From contig NC_135557.1 in assembly GCF_964340395.1 (NCBI RefSeq), positions 19,616,225 through 19,678,224 on the forward strand: a stretch of DNA of 62,000 bases. Reading direction: 5' to 3'. Below are positions 27,683 through 39,816 of this stretch, one piece after another. Each line of letters starts with the position of its first letter. Positions within the stretch are counted from its first letter, which is position 1. Under the pieces are notes generated by a model, which was not told where the DNA came from, ran no database searches, and saw only the letters and a program-made list of their open reading frames with translations. This DNA comes from Glandiceps talaboti (taxonomy: Eukaryota > Hemichordata > Enteropneusta > Spengelidae). Made by a program: the position numbers and the translations under genes.

Positions 27683-27962
27683 AACTGATGCTGTCCAGTG
27701 TGCACCGTCGTAAAACTGATGCTGTCCAGTGTGCACCACCATAAAACTGATGCTGTCCAGTGTACACCATCATGAAACTGATGCTGTCCAGTGTGCACCA
27801 TTGTGAAACTGATGCTGTCCAGTGTACACCATCATCAAACTGATGCTGTCCAGTGTGCACCATCATGAAACTGATGCTATCAAGTGTACACCATCATGAA
27901 ACTGATGCTGTCCAGTGTACACCATCATGAAACTGATGCTGTCCAGTGTGCACCATCATAAA
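27660..27962 (+). repeat. 31-bp minisatellite spanning the DCAF8 stop codon
   Basis: Ten units begin at 27660, 27691, 27722, 27753, 27784, 27815, 27846, 27877, 27908 and 27939, exactly 31 bp apart, each based on CTGTCCAGTGTGCACCATCA then TAAAACTGATG. The first unit is the coding end of DCAF8 (codons for VQCAPS and stop); the other nine lie in the 3' UTR or beyond. Confidence 0.95.
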
Positions 27963-28218
27963 ATTTACGTTATTATTCCAATGTGAAAAATCAGCAGATG
28001 GTAAAACCACCTAATTAATATGTGCCCCATGTAAATAAGAGATCATGATACAACTACCTATTTGCTTCCCCATGTAAAAACAAAATATGGTACACCCATC
28101 ATGAAAACTTTGATCTTAACAAAATTTATAGCAATCTTTTCTTCTGGGAGTTAATTGCTGCCGCAGTACTAAATCATTTGGAGAGTGGTTATTTGGTAAA
28201 CAGGATCAGATTGCCAGG

Positions 28219-28345
28219 ATGGGTTGGGATGGGATGGGGTGGGATGAGTTGGGTATTTGTAAAGGGGTTTTCAAGAGGATGGATGGGTTGGAAATATGTG
28301 GAGGGGGCATTGTTGGGTGGGATGGGTGGGTAATTACTGGGTATT
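28219..28345 (+). repeat. G-rich tract with quadruplex potential
   Basis: Runs of three or four G separated by one or two bases (GGGTTGGGATGGGATGGGG and later GGGTGGGATGGGTGGG) fit a G-quadruplex pattern on the plus strand, 3' of DCAF8. Any function is inference. Confidence 0.55.
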
Positions 28346-28772
28346 TGTTGAAAGGGAATATTTGTTGGGGCTTGCATGGTGTAGGAAGTTTTGCTGCACA
28401 GGAGTGTTCACTAAAGAAAGAAAAGTCTTTAATAGCTCACATGCTCTGTTATCTACACTTCCTGAACAGTAACGTTAATTGCCAGAAACTTGAAGCAAAT
28501 TGAAGTCAGTCATAACTATCAAATTCAAGCCAGCAGAGAAATCAAGCATAACAATTACTGATTACATCATTGAACGAAAGACGTCATTTATATGTCCACA
28601 GTTATGTAGTATTAAAATAATTATCTGTATATTTTTCTAAGTCACTATCTAACAGAACATTGTCGAAAATACATTGTATACCTGCACCCTCAGTGGTCTT
28701 GATCTGAAAGGGTTTGGCTGATGTGTGAGGACGTCCTGACATGGGTTACCTTACAAATTTATATTTGTAGAC

Positions 28773-28866
28773 TGTAAGGTACCTCGTGTTAGTCTGCCCT
28801 CAATTGTTTTGTTTTGAAAGGGGTTAGCTGATGGGTGAAAGCGCACTGACACATACCTTACAGACT
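28773..28866. repeat. ~90-bp foldback repeat (best copy)
   Basis: TAGACTGTAAGGTA at the left and TACCTTACAGACTA at the right are inverted. The interior carries GGGGTTAGCTGATGGGTGA. Related copies lie at 28683-28760 and 30178-30268. Confidence 0.6.
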
Positions 28867-30177
28867 AGTAATGATGTATTAAACTCTCCTAAGAAATTCA
28901 AACCCCTGTAAATAAGTAAATTTCATGAATTTCATAGGTTGAATGTCGTACATATTATAAATATCCATGCACTTAAGGGGCATACCTCACCACTTCTCAA
29001 TTTATAATAATTTAAAGGGGACATGCCTCATTCAAGGAAATGATAATCGATACATTTACTGATGCATCCCGCTATACTGTATTCCTGTTATTGAAAAGAC
29101 AAAAGATTGTATAGTTTGGCCACTGGGAGGTGCTGTTCAGATGCAGGTTCTTTTGAAAAAGATATCATTTCACAATGTTTCATAGCAAACGTTGGTGGCA
29201 TGTCCCAACCAGTCCAATAAGTACTGCTAATTTTGTTTCAGCTGATGTAACGTTATAGAGTTGTTTTACATGGTGTAATGCAGTACCATGTAATTGGCAT
29301 TTGCTGCCAAATATTAGCACTCTTTTTCAGTCATCCGGGGTGCCCTTGTGTGAATCTTCATTAGAAAGTGGCTGCAATGTGGGTAACTGGAAAATGGTGT
29401 TTTCAATTTTCTATTGATGTTCCCCAAATTTTGATAAGAGTTTGTCTATTTGGATTTACCCAAGGCCAGTATAAACTACATTTTTAACTTGTAGCTGTGA
29501 GCTACAATATCCCCAACACTGTTGTACTATTCATATGCAGATCATCAATGTATAACCATCGATAAACATCAGCAATGAATTGCTCTAAACTTATCTTATT
29601 AATTTTAAAGGAGAAATTAAGGTATTTTCATAAACTTCAAGTTCTTGAGTCATTTCATGATTTCACATCACGTAAAAACTAAACCACGTCTGGTCAAAGT
29701 CCATTAATCAGCACAAAAAGTTGTTCATCCAATCAGTGAACCCCAACTGTTATATTGATGTCAACAATGTATAAGTAGCATCCTGAGCGGACAAATATAT
29801 CATATTTGGACATTACATAACTGCCCCAATAAAAACTAACTTTATGAGGACTGTGTTATTGGTTAGAATTTTGTGATTGATTAACATGATGTTAATGACT
29901 GTGTATGAATTTTAAATTGCATCTTGTGCATCTCGGGACTTCAAGAGTAACGACTTTGACTATACTGTGAGTGGAGGTGTAAATGGTAATTATACAGTAT
30001 AGGAACGAGACTAAGAAACACCAAATTAAAACTCTAATCCACCACTGTTGTTTTAACACTGGCCAACCTCCACCTCATTGGAGACATGCATATGTATTAG
30101 ATGGACAATTACATTAACTTAAGATAAGCAGTTAAGTGTGTTTATGAAAATACCTGGTTATGATGGTTTACTTCCTG

Positions 30178-30268
30178 GACTGTAAGATAAACCATGTTGC
30201 CCCACCCGCACTGGTCTACTCTATAAGGGGTTAACCAATGTGTGAGGGCGCCCTGTCATGGCATACCT
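30178..30268. repeat. ~90-bp foldback repeat, second copy
   Basis: GACTGTAAGATAAACCATG on the left and CATGGCATACCTTACAGACT on the right pair imperfectly. The interior GGGGTTAACCAATGTGTGAG matches the 28.8-kb copy. Confidence 0.55.
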
Positions 30269-30600
30269 TACAGACTCCCCACCAAGATTAGATGAAATGT
30301 ATTGCTTAGATCAATGTGATCAGTATTTAGAACTGTCCATAACTTAAAAATAACTATTGACCAGTCTAGCAAATAAGTTCATGAACAGAATAGGGTCACC
30401 ATATCCTGATATGGTCAGTGTCAGAGGTCAATAATTACAATATTGACCAATTTTGAAGTTTTTAAAGAAATGTGACAATAAGTTATTAACCCCCTTTCTC
30501 TCCTGGGGGCATTTGTTTGCACATAAAAAAAATCTACAAGTTGGGAAAACAGGATTAACGACTTAGTTCCTGTAACTCTGTAATAACACCCTAAAATATA

Positions 30601-30782
30601 GGGTGTCAGGCTTTAATGACTTGGTTTCTGTAACTCTATGTAATTACACCCTATATAGGGTGTCAGGCTTTAATGACTTGGTTTCTGTAACTCTATGTAA
30701 TTACACCCTATATAGGGTGTCAGGCTTTAATGACTTGGTTTCTGTAACTCTATGTAATTACACCCTATATATAGGGTGTCAG
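30601..30782. repeat. 57-bp tandem repeat with palindromic junctions
   Basis: Units start at 30601, 30658, 30715 and 30774, and a diverged unit lies just upstream. Every junction contains the perfect 18-base palindrome ACACCCTATATAGGGTGT (the last has an extra TA). The 65-codon frame that repeats a short peptide over it is a by-product. Confidence 0.9.
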
Positions 30783-31529
30783 GCTTTATTTAAGGGTTAG
30801 TGTTATATGTAAGCGTAGACTGAACAATACGTTGTGGTGAACACTTAAGTTACTCTGTACTCATTTCTTGACCGAGAGAGACCAGGACAAATCTTTCAGC
30901 CTGCAGTAAACTTTCCAGAAGTAAATTTCTTCTTGTTGATTAATATGTCATACTTGCATTTGAGAATTTTTCTTTTGTTTTATTTACAGAATAAATAGCA
31001 TGTATTTATGTGACTTTGTTCAGCACTGCTTTGTCGAATTTTGACTCAAGATTTTCAAAATGTGTGATTTTTGAGAATTTATTGTATTTGTGTAAATTGG
31101 GTGGGGGAGATGATGTGTCACCATTTTGATGGAATAATTTAACTATTCATGAAAGTACACAGTGGCATAAAAATACAAAATGCGAACCTAATGTTAGACT
31201 ACATTGTGATAAAACTTAGACAAACTGTTTTACAATACTTACCGCTGTAAACAAAATATACAATCATTTATTCTTGTAATTCTCAAAATTAAAAATCATA
31301 GATTTCTATAGCAACCATAATTTTCAATCTTCACTTACAGATTAAAACTTTATCGTGTTTTTTTGGGATGTTAGTAGTTTTTGGCAACAAATTATATTAG
31401 ATAATTTTTTTGATTTAATTTGCAGTTTGAAAAATTGTATTTACATTTGTAGCGATTTGCACTTGGACAGTCTTACCTGTTAACTAAGACTTTGAGTTAG
31501 TGTTAGAGATGACTTCCAAGTGTTTGTAC

Positions 31530-31895
31530 TTTACAGCATTGTATCGGTGCTGCTGTAGTTACCTCACTAGAAAATAAATTCATGATGGACGAAAAGAAAC
31601 GATAAAAATACTAAATTTTCGAAAGAAGCCCAAGTTAACTGCAGTCTGTTCAGATTTGACATGATGTGTGAGTTTAACTTTATGTCATCGCTCTTATTTT
31701 ACAACATTTGACAGGTGCAGCTGTAGTTACCACACTTAAAACATTCTCGCAATGGAGGAAAAGGTTTTAAAACATCTGCAGAGATATTTCATTCTCAAGT
31801 GAAGTCAACTGCAATGTAGTCTAGACATAACTTCAGAGTTCATTACAACATTTGACAGGTACCACTGTACTTGCTTCTCCGGAAAATGATGGCGG
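31530..31895. repeat. Three diverged tandem repeats of about 145-170 bp
   Basis: Each unit begins with an ACA(A/G)CATT...ACAGGTGCAGCTGTAGTTACC-like phrase (31531, 31702, 31847) and continues with an ATGGAGGAAA-like phrase. Identity between units is low, suggesting an old array. Confidence 0.6.
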
Positions 31896-31903
31896 GAAAT
31901 AGA

Positions 31904-32312
31904 TACAGCTAAAATGATGTTGGCTTGGTGTTTCACTCATGTAACATGATATTTTTTACACACACTCGGACAACTTCTAGTACAAAAAGAAACAATTACA
32001 TAGGTGCCATGCACAGTGGGAATGTAGAAGTAGTCAAGTTGATATGTTGCTTATCAATTAGAAAATAAGCAATTGCAGCCATTAAAATCATCAAGTCCAG
32101 TGTGTAACATTTTCATTAGAAGCCTGTTTTTACTGCACTGTAGATTAGAAAAATAGCAATGCTAAGCACTATTCAATGTGATTGGGCAAAGGATCCGGCT
32201 ATGTTTATTGTGTCTCTGTTATTGGTAGTCTAGAGTTAAAAATGTCTAGCTTTGTGTCAAAAAATATAATGTCCCACGAGTGAAACACCAAACCAACATC
32301 ATTTTAGCTGTA
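31904..32312. mobile_element. TA-flanked TIR element whose ends match the 44-bp minisatellite
   Basis: The left end reads TA then CAGCTAAAATGATGTTGGCT and continues TGGTGTTTCACTC. The right end is its complement, closing CATTTTAGCTG then TA. The terminal repeats are about 38 bases and the putative target duplication is TA, as for Tc1/mariner-type elements. No transposase frame is present, so it is non-autonomous. Confidence 0.75.
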
Positions 32313-34500
32313 AACAATACTGCATAATTATACAGAACAAATTCCTCCATGTGTTAAGTGGACTGTCAGCTTTTCAGAGGATTGTTTTCTGTGGGAATTA
32401 CGTGATTCTAATATTATTAGGAAGCAAAAAGATAAAAAAAGCACCATCTAACTTCAAAACATGCTGACAGTAAATATATTGAAAATGCCTCTGAAAGAGA
32501 ATTATCACAATTAGAAATGACATCACAAGTGAATAGATTAATTCTAATTTTCTAATTAATTATTCGTAAAGTACATATATAGAGCTGCAATGCTGTAGTG
32601 AGCAGGAGATGACACCATCTATAAAGTTGCCTTTTACTGTAGCAACATATAAACGAATTATAGGGAATGGTTTGCCGTTTATTATTTTGAGAAAGTTTTC
32701 TTCAGAATAAGATCAACCCTATATATAATGAGTACATTTCATGTGTGATTTAATTATTTATAGTGTGTCCTCGAAAATGAAAATTATTTATTTTTAGGAG
32801 CACTGCAGAAATTGTTGCTAAGTTTGTTAGTCGTTATTTTTTTGAAAGTTGTAAAGATATGAATTACAACCCTTATTCTTTGTATGAGATACTTTTTTCT
32901 TGTTGAATCTTATAGAATTTGTATTGCTCTTGTTGAGAATATCAAAACAGACACATGTCCATGTGTTGCAAGTGTTGCCCATGACAACATAATAACCAAG
33001 TTGGAATAATATGATGATTCTATGGAGTGCAAACCAGGTTTATGAACTCAATGAAAAGTCATGGTGTATTGAAATACTTTATTGCAGTGTAGCACAGCTG
33101 GGATGAATTTAGGGGCGAGTTTTGGATAAAAAAATTTGTTATTTAGCCTGTCCACAGCACTTATCGGTGCTATGCTAAGTCTCATGGTAGACAAACAATG
33201 ATGCAGTCACAGATCAAGCACTGTGGACAGTCTAGTTTACGAATCGCAAATGGTATTTATCTTGAATGCGCTCTTGGTGTATGATCACTGTACTTCTATG
33301 TGGACTTTTCTATTAGTGCAAGGCTGCGGTGGCCCATTTTGCAGGGTATGGTGTCTAGATTTTCCCTACCTCGTCATTACACTGGAACTGTATAGCTAAC
33401 CAAGTCTGTGAACTGCAACTGTACACAGTGCTAGACATGTAAAGACTGTGTAGAAGATCAATTAATAATAACATTTTATTTTCCAGGTTCTAAAAAGGTT
33501 AGATACAAATACATAGAAAAAAATCATATAATGAGATGGGAAAACAGGGAGAATGGAAATTAGTTGCCTGGCAACTAGTCGAGTCTTCTAATGAAGCCAG
33601 CACTAAATATAGTTTCATCTGTATAATTAGACTGACAGATTTGTTGTGTATACTCCCTTAATCACTTCTTATTTTTCTTTTGTCATCTGACTGGTAGCAG
33701 TGTTAGCACTACGATTTCCAATGTATGAGCCACACATTATGACTGGTGAAATTCACAAAATTTTCATAGCCACGAGTAAGCTTAATTTGCGACAGTGCAT
33801 TCTCAATATTTCCAATTACACAGAAGGCAGTTCCAGCAGTACAATATGTAGTACTGTGTAATACAGGGGATCCATCTTCAATCTTTTAGACTACAATGTA
33901 ATCACCCTGGCATCTTTTTTTACATCCTGCATAATGGGTTCACCCTGTTACAGGTGATAAAACAGTTACTAACAATAACGTATCGACCCAATCATGAAGG
34001 AAAAAATTTACCAATAATGTATCGGTTTGTTGGCCCTACGTCAGCACATACTGAGCAGTCCACAAGATATCCCAGTGACCATACACTAGATTCAAAAACA
34101 CAACTGATAAGATACACGTCATGTAATCAGATGTTGGAATATTTGCCAGTATACTAATCCTGTGTCTGGTCACAGTTACTTGTCTGTGATCTGGTGCATT
34201 ATCCAAAATACTATTAGTATTCATTTATGCTAATAATATTCATTTAATATTCTAATTACTTATTATCAGTATGAAATGCCATGGATTGTGCACTGTATCT
34301 TCAGAATTCTTAACAGATTACCACAAGCATGGAGGATGCTCTCAAATATAAGATTTTCATTTGTACTCTGTATTCTTTGTCATTGTCGATGATATTCTTT
34401 TTTCTGCTATAATAAAATTCCCCAATGAAAATAATGTGTATAGGGAATGGTTTGCCGGTTATTATTTATGGATGTTGTGAAAACATCTCTTTGGCTGATA

Positions 34501-34569
34501 CGTTTACTGTCGTTTGTTTTTTGTGAGTAACGATCGCGAGCGCTCACAAAAGAACAAACGACAGTAACG
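34501..34569. repeat. 27-bp inverted repeat
   Basis: CGTTTACTGTCGTTTGTTTT (34501 on) and its partner ending CAAACGACAGTAACG (to 34569) are near-perfect reverse complements, with a 15-base loop containing CGATCGCGAGCG. Confidence 0.75.
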
Positions 34570-34698
34570 ATAACAACCAAAACAAAATTGTGATGCGTAC
34601 CCTAAAGTCTGTCAGTAAGTGAAAATGAGATTCCAATTATCGCTTTTTACGACACGGGGATAAGCGAACGTGCTTAACTGTTCGATCGATCGATCGTT

Positions 34699-34717
34699 TG
34701 GTTGGTTGGTTGGTTGG

Positions 34718-34764
<47 letters not shown>
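34699..34764. repeat. (GGTT)n(GATT)n microsatellite
   Basis: Five GGTT-type units followed by about eleven GATT units. Confidence 0.9.
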
Positions 34765-34767
<3 letters not shown>

Positions 34768-35731
34768 GAATGATTAACTTTTGTGTCGAAATAAAACTTA
34801 TTTTATGTGTGATATTTTCCAATTGACTGACTTTTGTGATGATATAACATGTTTTTTCTTCTTTCCTGGCTAATTTTCTCTCTTTCAGCTGCAAATAATT
34901 ATCTCTCATTGACTAAATAAAGACATCTACATCCTGTCCATTCTTCTCAAGCTCCTCTTAAAACACCCCTAATCTCATAATTTGCAGGGACTAGTTACCG
35001 CGAAAACTTTATCTATCTACTGGGTGATTATCACACGGGACAAACACTCAAACATGCAATTACGAGCAAAATATATGTGGAAAAGAACGGAAAACACAAC
35101 TACCTAAACTAGGCACTCACACGTGGAAAAAAATAAAGGAAAAGAAAAATGCCGTACCCCAGCTATTTTAAAATTGAGTGAAGTCGGAACTACATGGAAC
35201 ATAATTTATTACAATTATTTTATTATAGTTATTTTTTTAATTTTGAGGTTAGGCATAAAAAAAATGTATGGTTCCAATTATATTCAATTTTAAAATAGAT
35301 GGGTAGGTAGATTTTGTTTTAATTTTATCATATTTTTTCATGTGTGAGTGTCTAGTTCAGGTTTTTCCATTACTTTCCAAATGGTCTCTGTTCTTCCTAT
35401 CAGATGTACAGCCATTACAGTTTGGAAGAATAGTTTTATATTGTCTTTTTAAGTTGTTGTCAGTTTCCTAACCCACTATTTCTTGCGAGACTTCGCGCGA
35501 TTTTATTATTATTTTTCTTGAAAACGTAAAAAAAGGGTGTAGGGTCGGCGTTTACAGTTTTTTATCGTTCTGGAGTAAGTTTTGAGTGTACACGACTAGC
35601 AGCTAAATAAAATAATATTAATATGACATGCGTTACAATTATTGTAGCTAATAGACGTGAGGGTACTATGACCCCAGCCTACGATTACCATAGCAAAGTA
35701 CCCGGATGAAGGAAACAAGAAAATATATTGC

Positions 35732-35738
35732 TATAAAA
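35732..35738 (+). promoter_or_regulatory. TATA box of Ig receptor copy A
   Basis: TATAAAA lies 112 bases before the start codon in a block (AAGTACCCGGATGAAGGAAA then the TATA box) that is shared with copy C, where the box lies 116 bases before the start. Confidence 0.6.
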
Positions 35739-35843
35739 CCACAGTAAGGACCGGTCTGTTTAATTTAAACATTACACAACCTCAAGATAAATCTACCAGG
35801 ATCTTATGTATTAGCTGATACCAATCATAAGAAGAATATTAAG

Positions 35844-37308
35844 ATGGCGTTGAACAGAGACGCGTTCACTCCGGTGATTTTACTTGCCTTACTGACCAGC
35901 ATACAGTACATAGTATTGGTAGAAAGTGAAACAATTACTGCAATGCAAGGTGACACTGTTATACTTCCTTGTTCATCATATACAGCATACCATGGGCAAT
36001 CTGCATCCTTTTATACATATTGGCGTTTCTCAGATATTGAGATTGTCAAATGTTTTGGGAGTATTCGGGGCTTCATTGTACAGGCAGATTGTATCATCCC
36101 GAACCATCCTGATCATTACAGCACAACGCTTGATGGTGATTCGTACCATGATTATACCATCCACTTTCCTTTAACCATCACAAATATTACCAAGTCTGAT
36201 GAAGGGTTGTATTCATGTAAAATAGGATCATCCTATGGGGAAGATCACAATTCTGTAATTCAACTAGCTGTTGTCATTCAGCCAGACGACGGATATCCCA
36301 AATGTTCACCTTAACCCTGCACCTTACAAACTTGATTCTGAAAGGGAGGGACATGTCATTGCCCCTAGTACTATTGAATGTGAGAGTATTGGTGGCTATC
36401 CCGAAGTCATTCTGACTTTGGTTTCTGAGAAAGGAACGATCGTTGGAATGAATCAAGGATTTGGAAACCAAACTACCAGAGTTAGTTTCACATACACACC
36501 GACCATGGAAGATGCTGGATCAGTGTTTACATGTAATGTAAGCCAGTCTGGGAGTACAACAGCATTATGTGTGACCCCTCCCATTACAATTCTGAACACG
36601 TATGTATACAGTCAAAGAATAGAAAATCAACAAATAACTACCACTGCGTTGGTAACCTGTGATGTAAACGCTTTACCGCCTACACGACATCATGTATGGT
36701 ACGTCAATAATAAAACTGTACAAAATAGTTCAGCTACTGTTCTGTTCAGTTCTGCTACGTTTGTGATCCTGGGCGACGGAGGAATTCTTGTCATCGAGAT
36801 AGCATCCGTTGAAAGTAATGCTTTTATCGTGGAGTGTGAAGCAGCAAATGACAAGGGTGTTGGTACTGCTTCTGTTGCCATTAACGTTAGCTCGCAAAAT
36901 CCAGTCTCATCAGTGTCCAATTCACCAAAAGGAGGTATAGCTGGTGCATTTATTGGTGGTATCCTGACAACGTTAGTCTGTATTGTCGCCATTGTGTTTT
37001 TATATTTATGGCGATCGGGTAATTTACACAATACTTCACGTCTATTTCACCTGAACAGAGGCAATGCACGATCTGATGACATCACCAACACAATCAGCGG
37101 TGAGACCTCGAAGAATGATTACACAGAGAGACCGAAAGTTAGTAATTTAGTAATAAACACGGGTGACAATTTGGCCGTGGCTTATGAAAACGCTGGTGTT
37201 GACAACATCGATATTGCTGAAGATTCAGGAAATTACACAGCTTTGTCAGGGCAAAGACAAAGTGAGCATTATGAAGAACTAAACTGCGTCGTGAAGAAAC
37301 CAAAGTAG
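35844..37308 (+). pseudogene. Ig-superfamily receptor copy A (frameshifted)
   Basis: Homologous over its length to copy C. The first frame, 35844-36314, holds the signal peptide and the V-like Ig domain (C, W, then DEGLYSC), then hits a stop right after GYPKCS. Relative to B and C there is one extra base at about 36308-36312. The +1 frame then continues to 37308 through Ig domains 2 and 3, a membrane span (GGIAGAFIGGILTTLVCIVA) and a tail with the pair YTAL-x8-YEEL. A second length change of 5 bases near 37283-37290 replaces the last tyrosines seen in copy C (YEVYEDL) with NCVVKKPK and a stop. The V467-type site reads VAYENA, so the +3 hydrophobic residue is lost. The promoter block is intact. 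A single sequencing error at the first lesion would restore a long frame, so pseudogene status rests on that base. Confidence 0.75.
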
Positions 37309-37935
37309 TATCTGATGATGAAGTTTACGAGGACGTTTAAAACAAGAACGAACAAGTTGTACATGTATCTTTGAAAGGGTGTGGTACTATCACGAAACAA
37401 AGGGATTTTTATTTCATTTTATTAAAACAAAATTATGACCAAAATATAATGGTGAAATTGCTTGAGTTCACATATCAGTAAAATAATCATGTTGAGAAAC
37501 AACAATGTTGATCAATGAAACAAATCTAAAAAGTTGTAACAGCCTAATAATTAAAAATACAAAGTACAAAGTGCAATAATTAAAATTCAGTGTATGCGCC
37601 ATTCTACATGACAAGTAATTATGGTTTGCTGTATGTCATCCTAAAATCGGTATACTGTGTATGTCTCGGCAAACTTTTGGCATGTACAGCCTAAATTTTA
37701 CCCAACATAGTTGATATAGATGGTTGCTGACTCAGTGATGAAGTGGTTAATGACCTGCTCTCAAATATAGAAAATGAACTCATTGAGAAGGATTGTACGT
37801 GGACGTTTGTGCAGATCACATGTATACGTGATGAAATTACTCCAGAGCGCCACTTTGCATTCATATGCTGCTGTAAGGCACAATCCATCAGGGCATTTGA
37901 AGTTATACTAGTAGTAAAGGAGATGGGGTCCTAAA
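37309..37935 (+). other. 3' flank of copy A, shared with the other units
   Basis: From about 37570 the sequence matches the downstream regions of B (about 50620-50960), C (55345-55700) and unit D (57262-57660). Shared phrases are CAGTGATGAAGTGGTTAATG, GAGAAGGATTGTA and CTCCAGAGCGCCACTTTGCA. No gene is supported. The match ends at about 37905. Confidence 0.7.
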
Positions 37936-38219
37936 GCAGTTTTTAGGATCCCCATCCCCTATGCTACTGTGTGGTTACATATGTTAATTTTTTAGAACTC
38001 CCTCATCCTGTGTTATAGAGAATGAGTAGTACAGAACATGGGTGTGCTAGAACAATTTATAAATTGTATGTTTTTTATGGTTTATAATACCAATTTTATT
38101 TATATCTATATTTATATTTATATTTATATTTACGACTATGATATTCTTAATGGTACTATATAATTAATCTCGTTGGTATTGTAATTATTTATTAAGTCAT
38201 TTTATTAGTTTTTATCATC

Positions 38220-38345
38220 ACCATTACTAATTTGACTTATAATAATTGTTAATTGTTTATAATTAATGGGGTTAAATTTAGATTTTTTCAGGTTAAATTA
38301 AAATATTGTGATATTGTTTTTACTACAACTGGAAATATGGCTGTT
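38220..38345 (-). pseudogene. Decayed AT-rich reading frame, hydrophobic (virus-like block)
   Basis: On the minus strand a short hydrophobic frame, including ILAIISAVPQLINLTAIFPV, runs toward lower coordinates and meets an in-frame TGA at 38290-38288. It shares the composition and strand of the larger frame at 38650-39790 and may have been a second gene of the same element. No family could be named. Confidence 0.35.
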
Positions 38346-39056
38346 AAGTTAATTAATTGAGGTACAGCTGATATTATAGCTAAAATACCAGTACCCTATA
38401 TAATGTCAGATATTATTACAATTTATTTATTTATTTTATCTATTAATTCATAAGATTTTATGTAAGCTGTACACAATCTTTCTGTGTAATTAATTAATTA
38501 ATTAATTAATTCTCTTTTTTGTATTTTTTCACATTTATTATATACATAAAATTAGTTATTTTATATAGAGAAAATTTTATTGTTCCATTATTTAATATTT
38601 GAAATAATATATTTACAGTATTTGTATTTATGGTTATTTCACGTCATGGTACTACCAGTTTACCACCTTCTGGAAGAGAACCACCAACAGACAACCAAGT
38701 CTTAGTATGTAATACATACATTAATTTTCCATTAGGTACATAGCTTTGTGATTCTACAGATAAATCAAATCTATTTGACCCACCCCATCCTAATGGGATT
38801 GGTATATAACACCAATTTCAAGCTCTTGATTTCTAGTATTTTTAACTCACATTCTCCATCTGTGTTGGTATGGTATTTCAGTATTATCAAAATCATCAAA
38901 TCAAATTGGATTAATATCACATGTAGCAATAAGTGTATTATTATGATTTAATGCTTTCATTTTATTGGATGGAAGAGTTCAAATCAGTACATGGTCAGTA
39001 TCCTAAAAATTACCATAAATTATAATATCTCCGAAACCTTGATTATAAACCTTGAT

Positions 39057-39057
<1 letters not shown>

Positions 39058-39150
<93 letters not shown>
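39058..39150. repeat. (CA)n(TA)n microsatellite
   Basis: About 8 CA units followed by about 38 TA units, interrupting the decayed minus-strand frame. Confidence 0.95.
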
Positions 39151-39154
<4 letters not shown>

Positions 39155-39305
39155 TGCTGGAAATGTAACAGTAGCGTCTGAATTATTAGGACTATATCAA
39201 ACTAATATAAATGTAAATTTTCTTTCATTTGAGTTGCTGTTAATGTAAACTAGTTACCACCTGTCCAAGTTGTTAAATCATCTACATATCGTTCATTAAT
39301 TGCAT

Positions 39306-39347
39306 CATAGACCGTCCACCAATGTTGGTGGAGCCGGAGGGTCTATG
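39306..39347. mobile_element. 42-bp hairpin insertion with target duplication
   Basis: Ends CATAGACC and GGTCTATG are perfect inverted repeats, with a second inner pair CCACCA/TGGTGG. ATTGCAT is repeated directly on both sides (39299-39305 and 39348-39354), extending to ATTGCATCA if the terminal bases are shared. Confidence 0.7.
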
Positions 39348-39816
39348 ATTGCATCAATGTCTTGTAAGGATCAGTTAATTGAGATATTATACTACGAGTC
39401 ATATTTAGAGTAAAACTGTAATTTATGACTGAGAGTTTGAGTTCCAATACCTAATCTATTACTTCCAAAAGTAAATGCTGCTGTTATATCATTAACCTCA
39501 TCTACAATATTTAATGAATTTGGTGAACTTCTATATATAATATATCCAATTTCATGTTTTTAAGTTATTTTTTAATAGATTGTTATGCTGTGCAGTTAAT
39601 CCTGTAAAAACTAATGTGGGATTTAATTTGTCAATTATTAAATCTCATTGTATCACCCGTCTTATTTATTTTATTTTTATTAATAATATATTGATTTGAT
39701 TAAAAAAAATCCAACACTAGTTGATTTAAAAATGGATATGTTTGTTGTGTCTGAGTTGTGGTTGATGCATCTATAACAATTGCAAGTCAGCAATTAAAGA
39801 AAACTGTCTATTAAAT

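Larger units (their letters stand above)
27963..35640. other. Gene-poor interval, DCAF8 to Ig receptor copy A
   Basis: No gene is supported over 7.6 kb. It holds a G-rich tract (28219-28345), three copies of a ~90-bp foldback repeat, a 57-bp tandem repeat (30601-30782), diverged ~160-bp repeats (31530-31895), a TIR element (31904-32312), an inverted repeat (34501-34569) and a GATT/GGTT microsatellite (34699-34764). Confidence 0.6.
38650..39790 (-). pseudogene. Decayed AT-rich reading frame, possibly a viral or Polinton-like structural gene
   Basis: Read on the minus strand, several collinear segments make protein-like sense: near 39780-39720, 39660-39600, 39540-39360, 39300-39250, 38990-38830 and 38800-38655 (for example ITAAFTFGSNRLGIGTQTLS and GWGGSNRFDLSVESQSYV). 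They are separated by frameshifts (one at an A/T homopolymer near 39706-39713), by a CA/TA microsatellite (39058-39150) and by a 42-base hairpin insertion. In-frame stops are TGA at 39633-39631, 39554-39552, 39373-39371, 38981-38979, 38903-38901 and 38849-38847, with a TAG at 39394-39392. I do not recognise the family. A viral origin is inferred only from the neighbouring P-loop ATPase fragment and the composition. Confidence 0.4.

Noticed and set aside
30603-30800. 65-codon frame with a repeated peptide
   Set aside because: The period of 57 bases happens to be divisible by three; no coding evidence other than the repeat.
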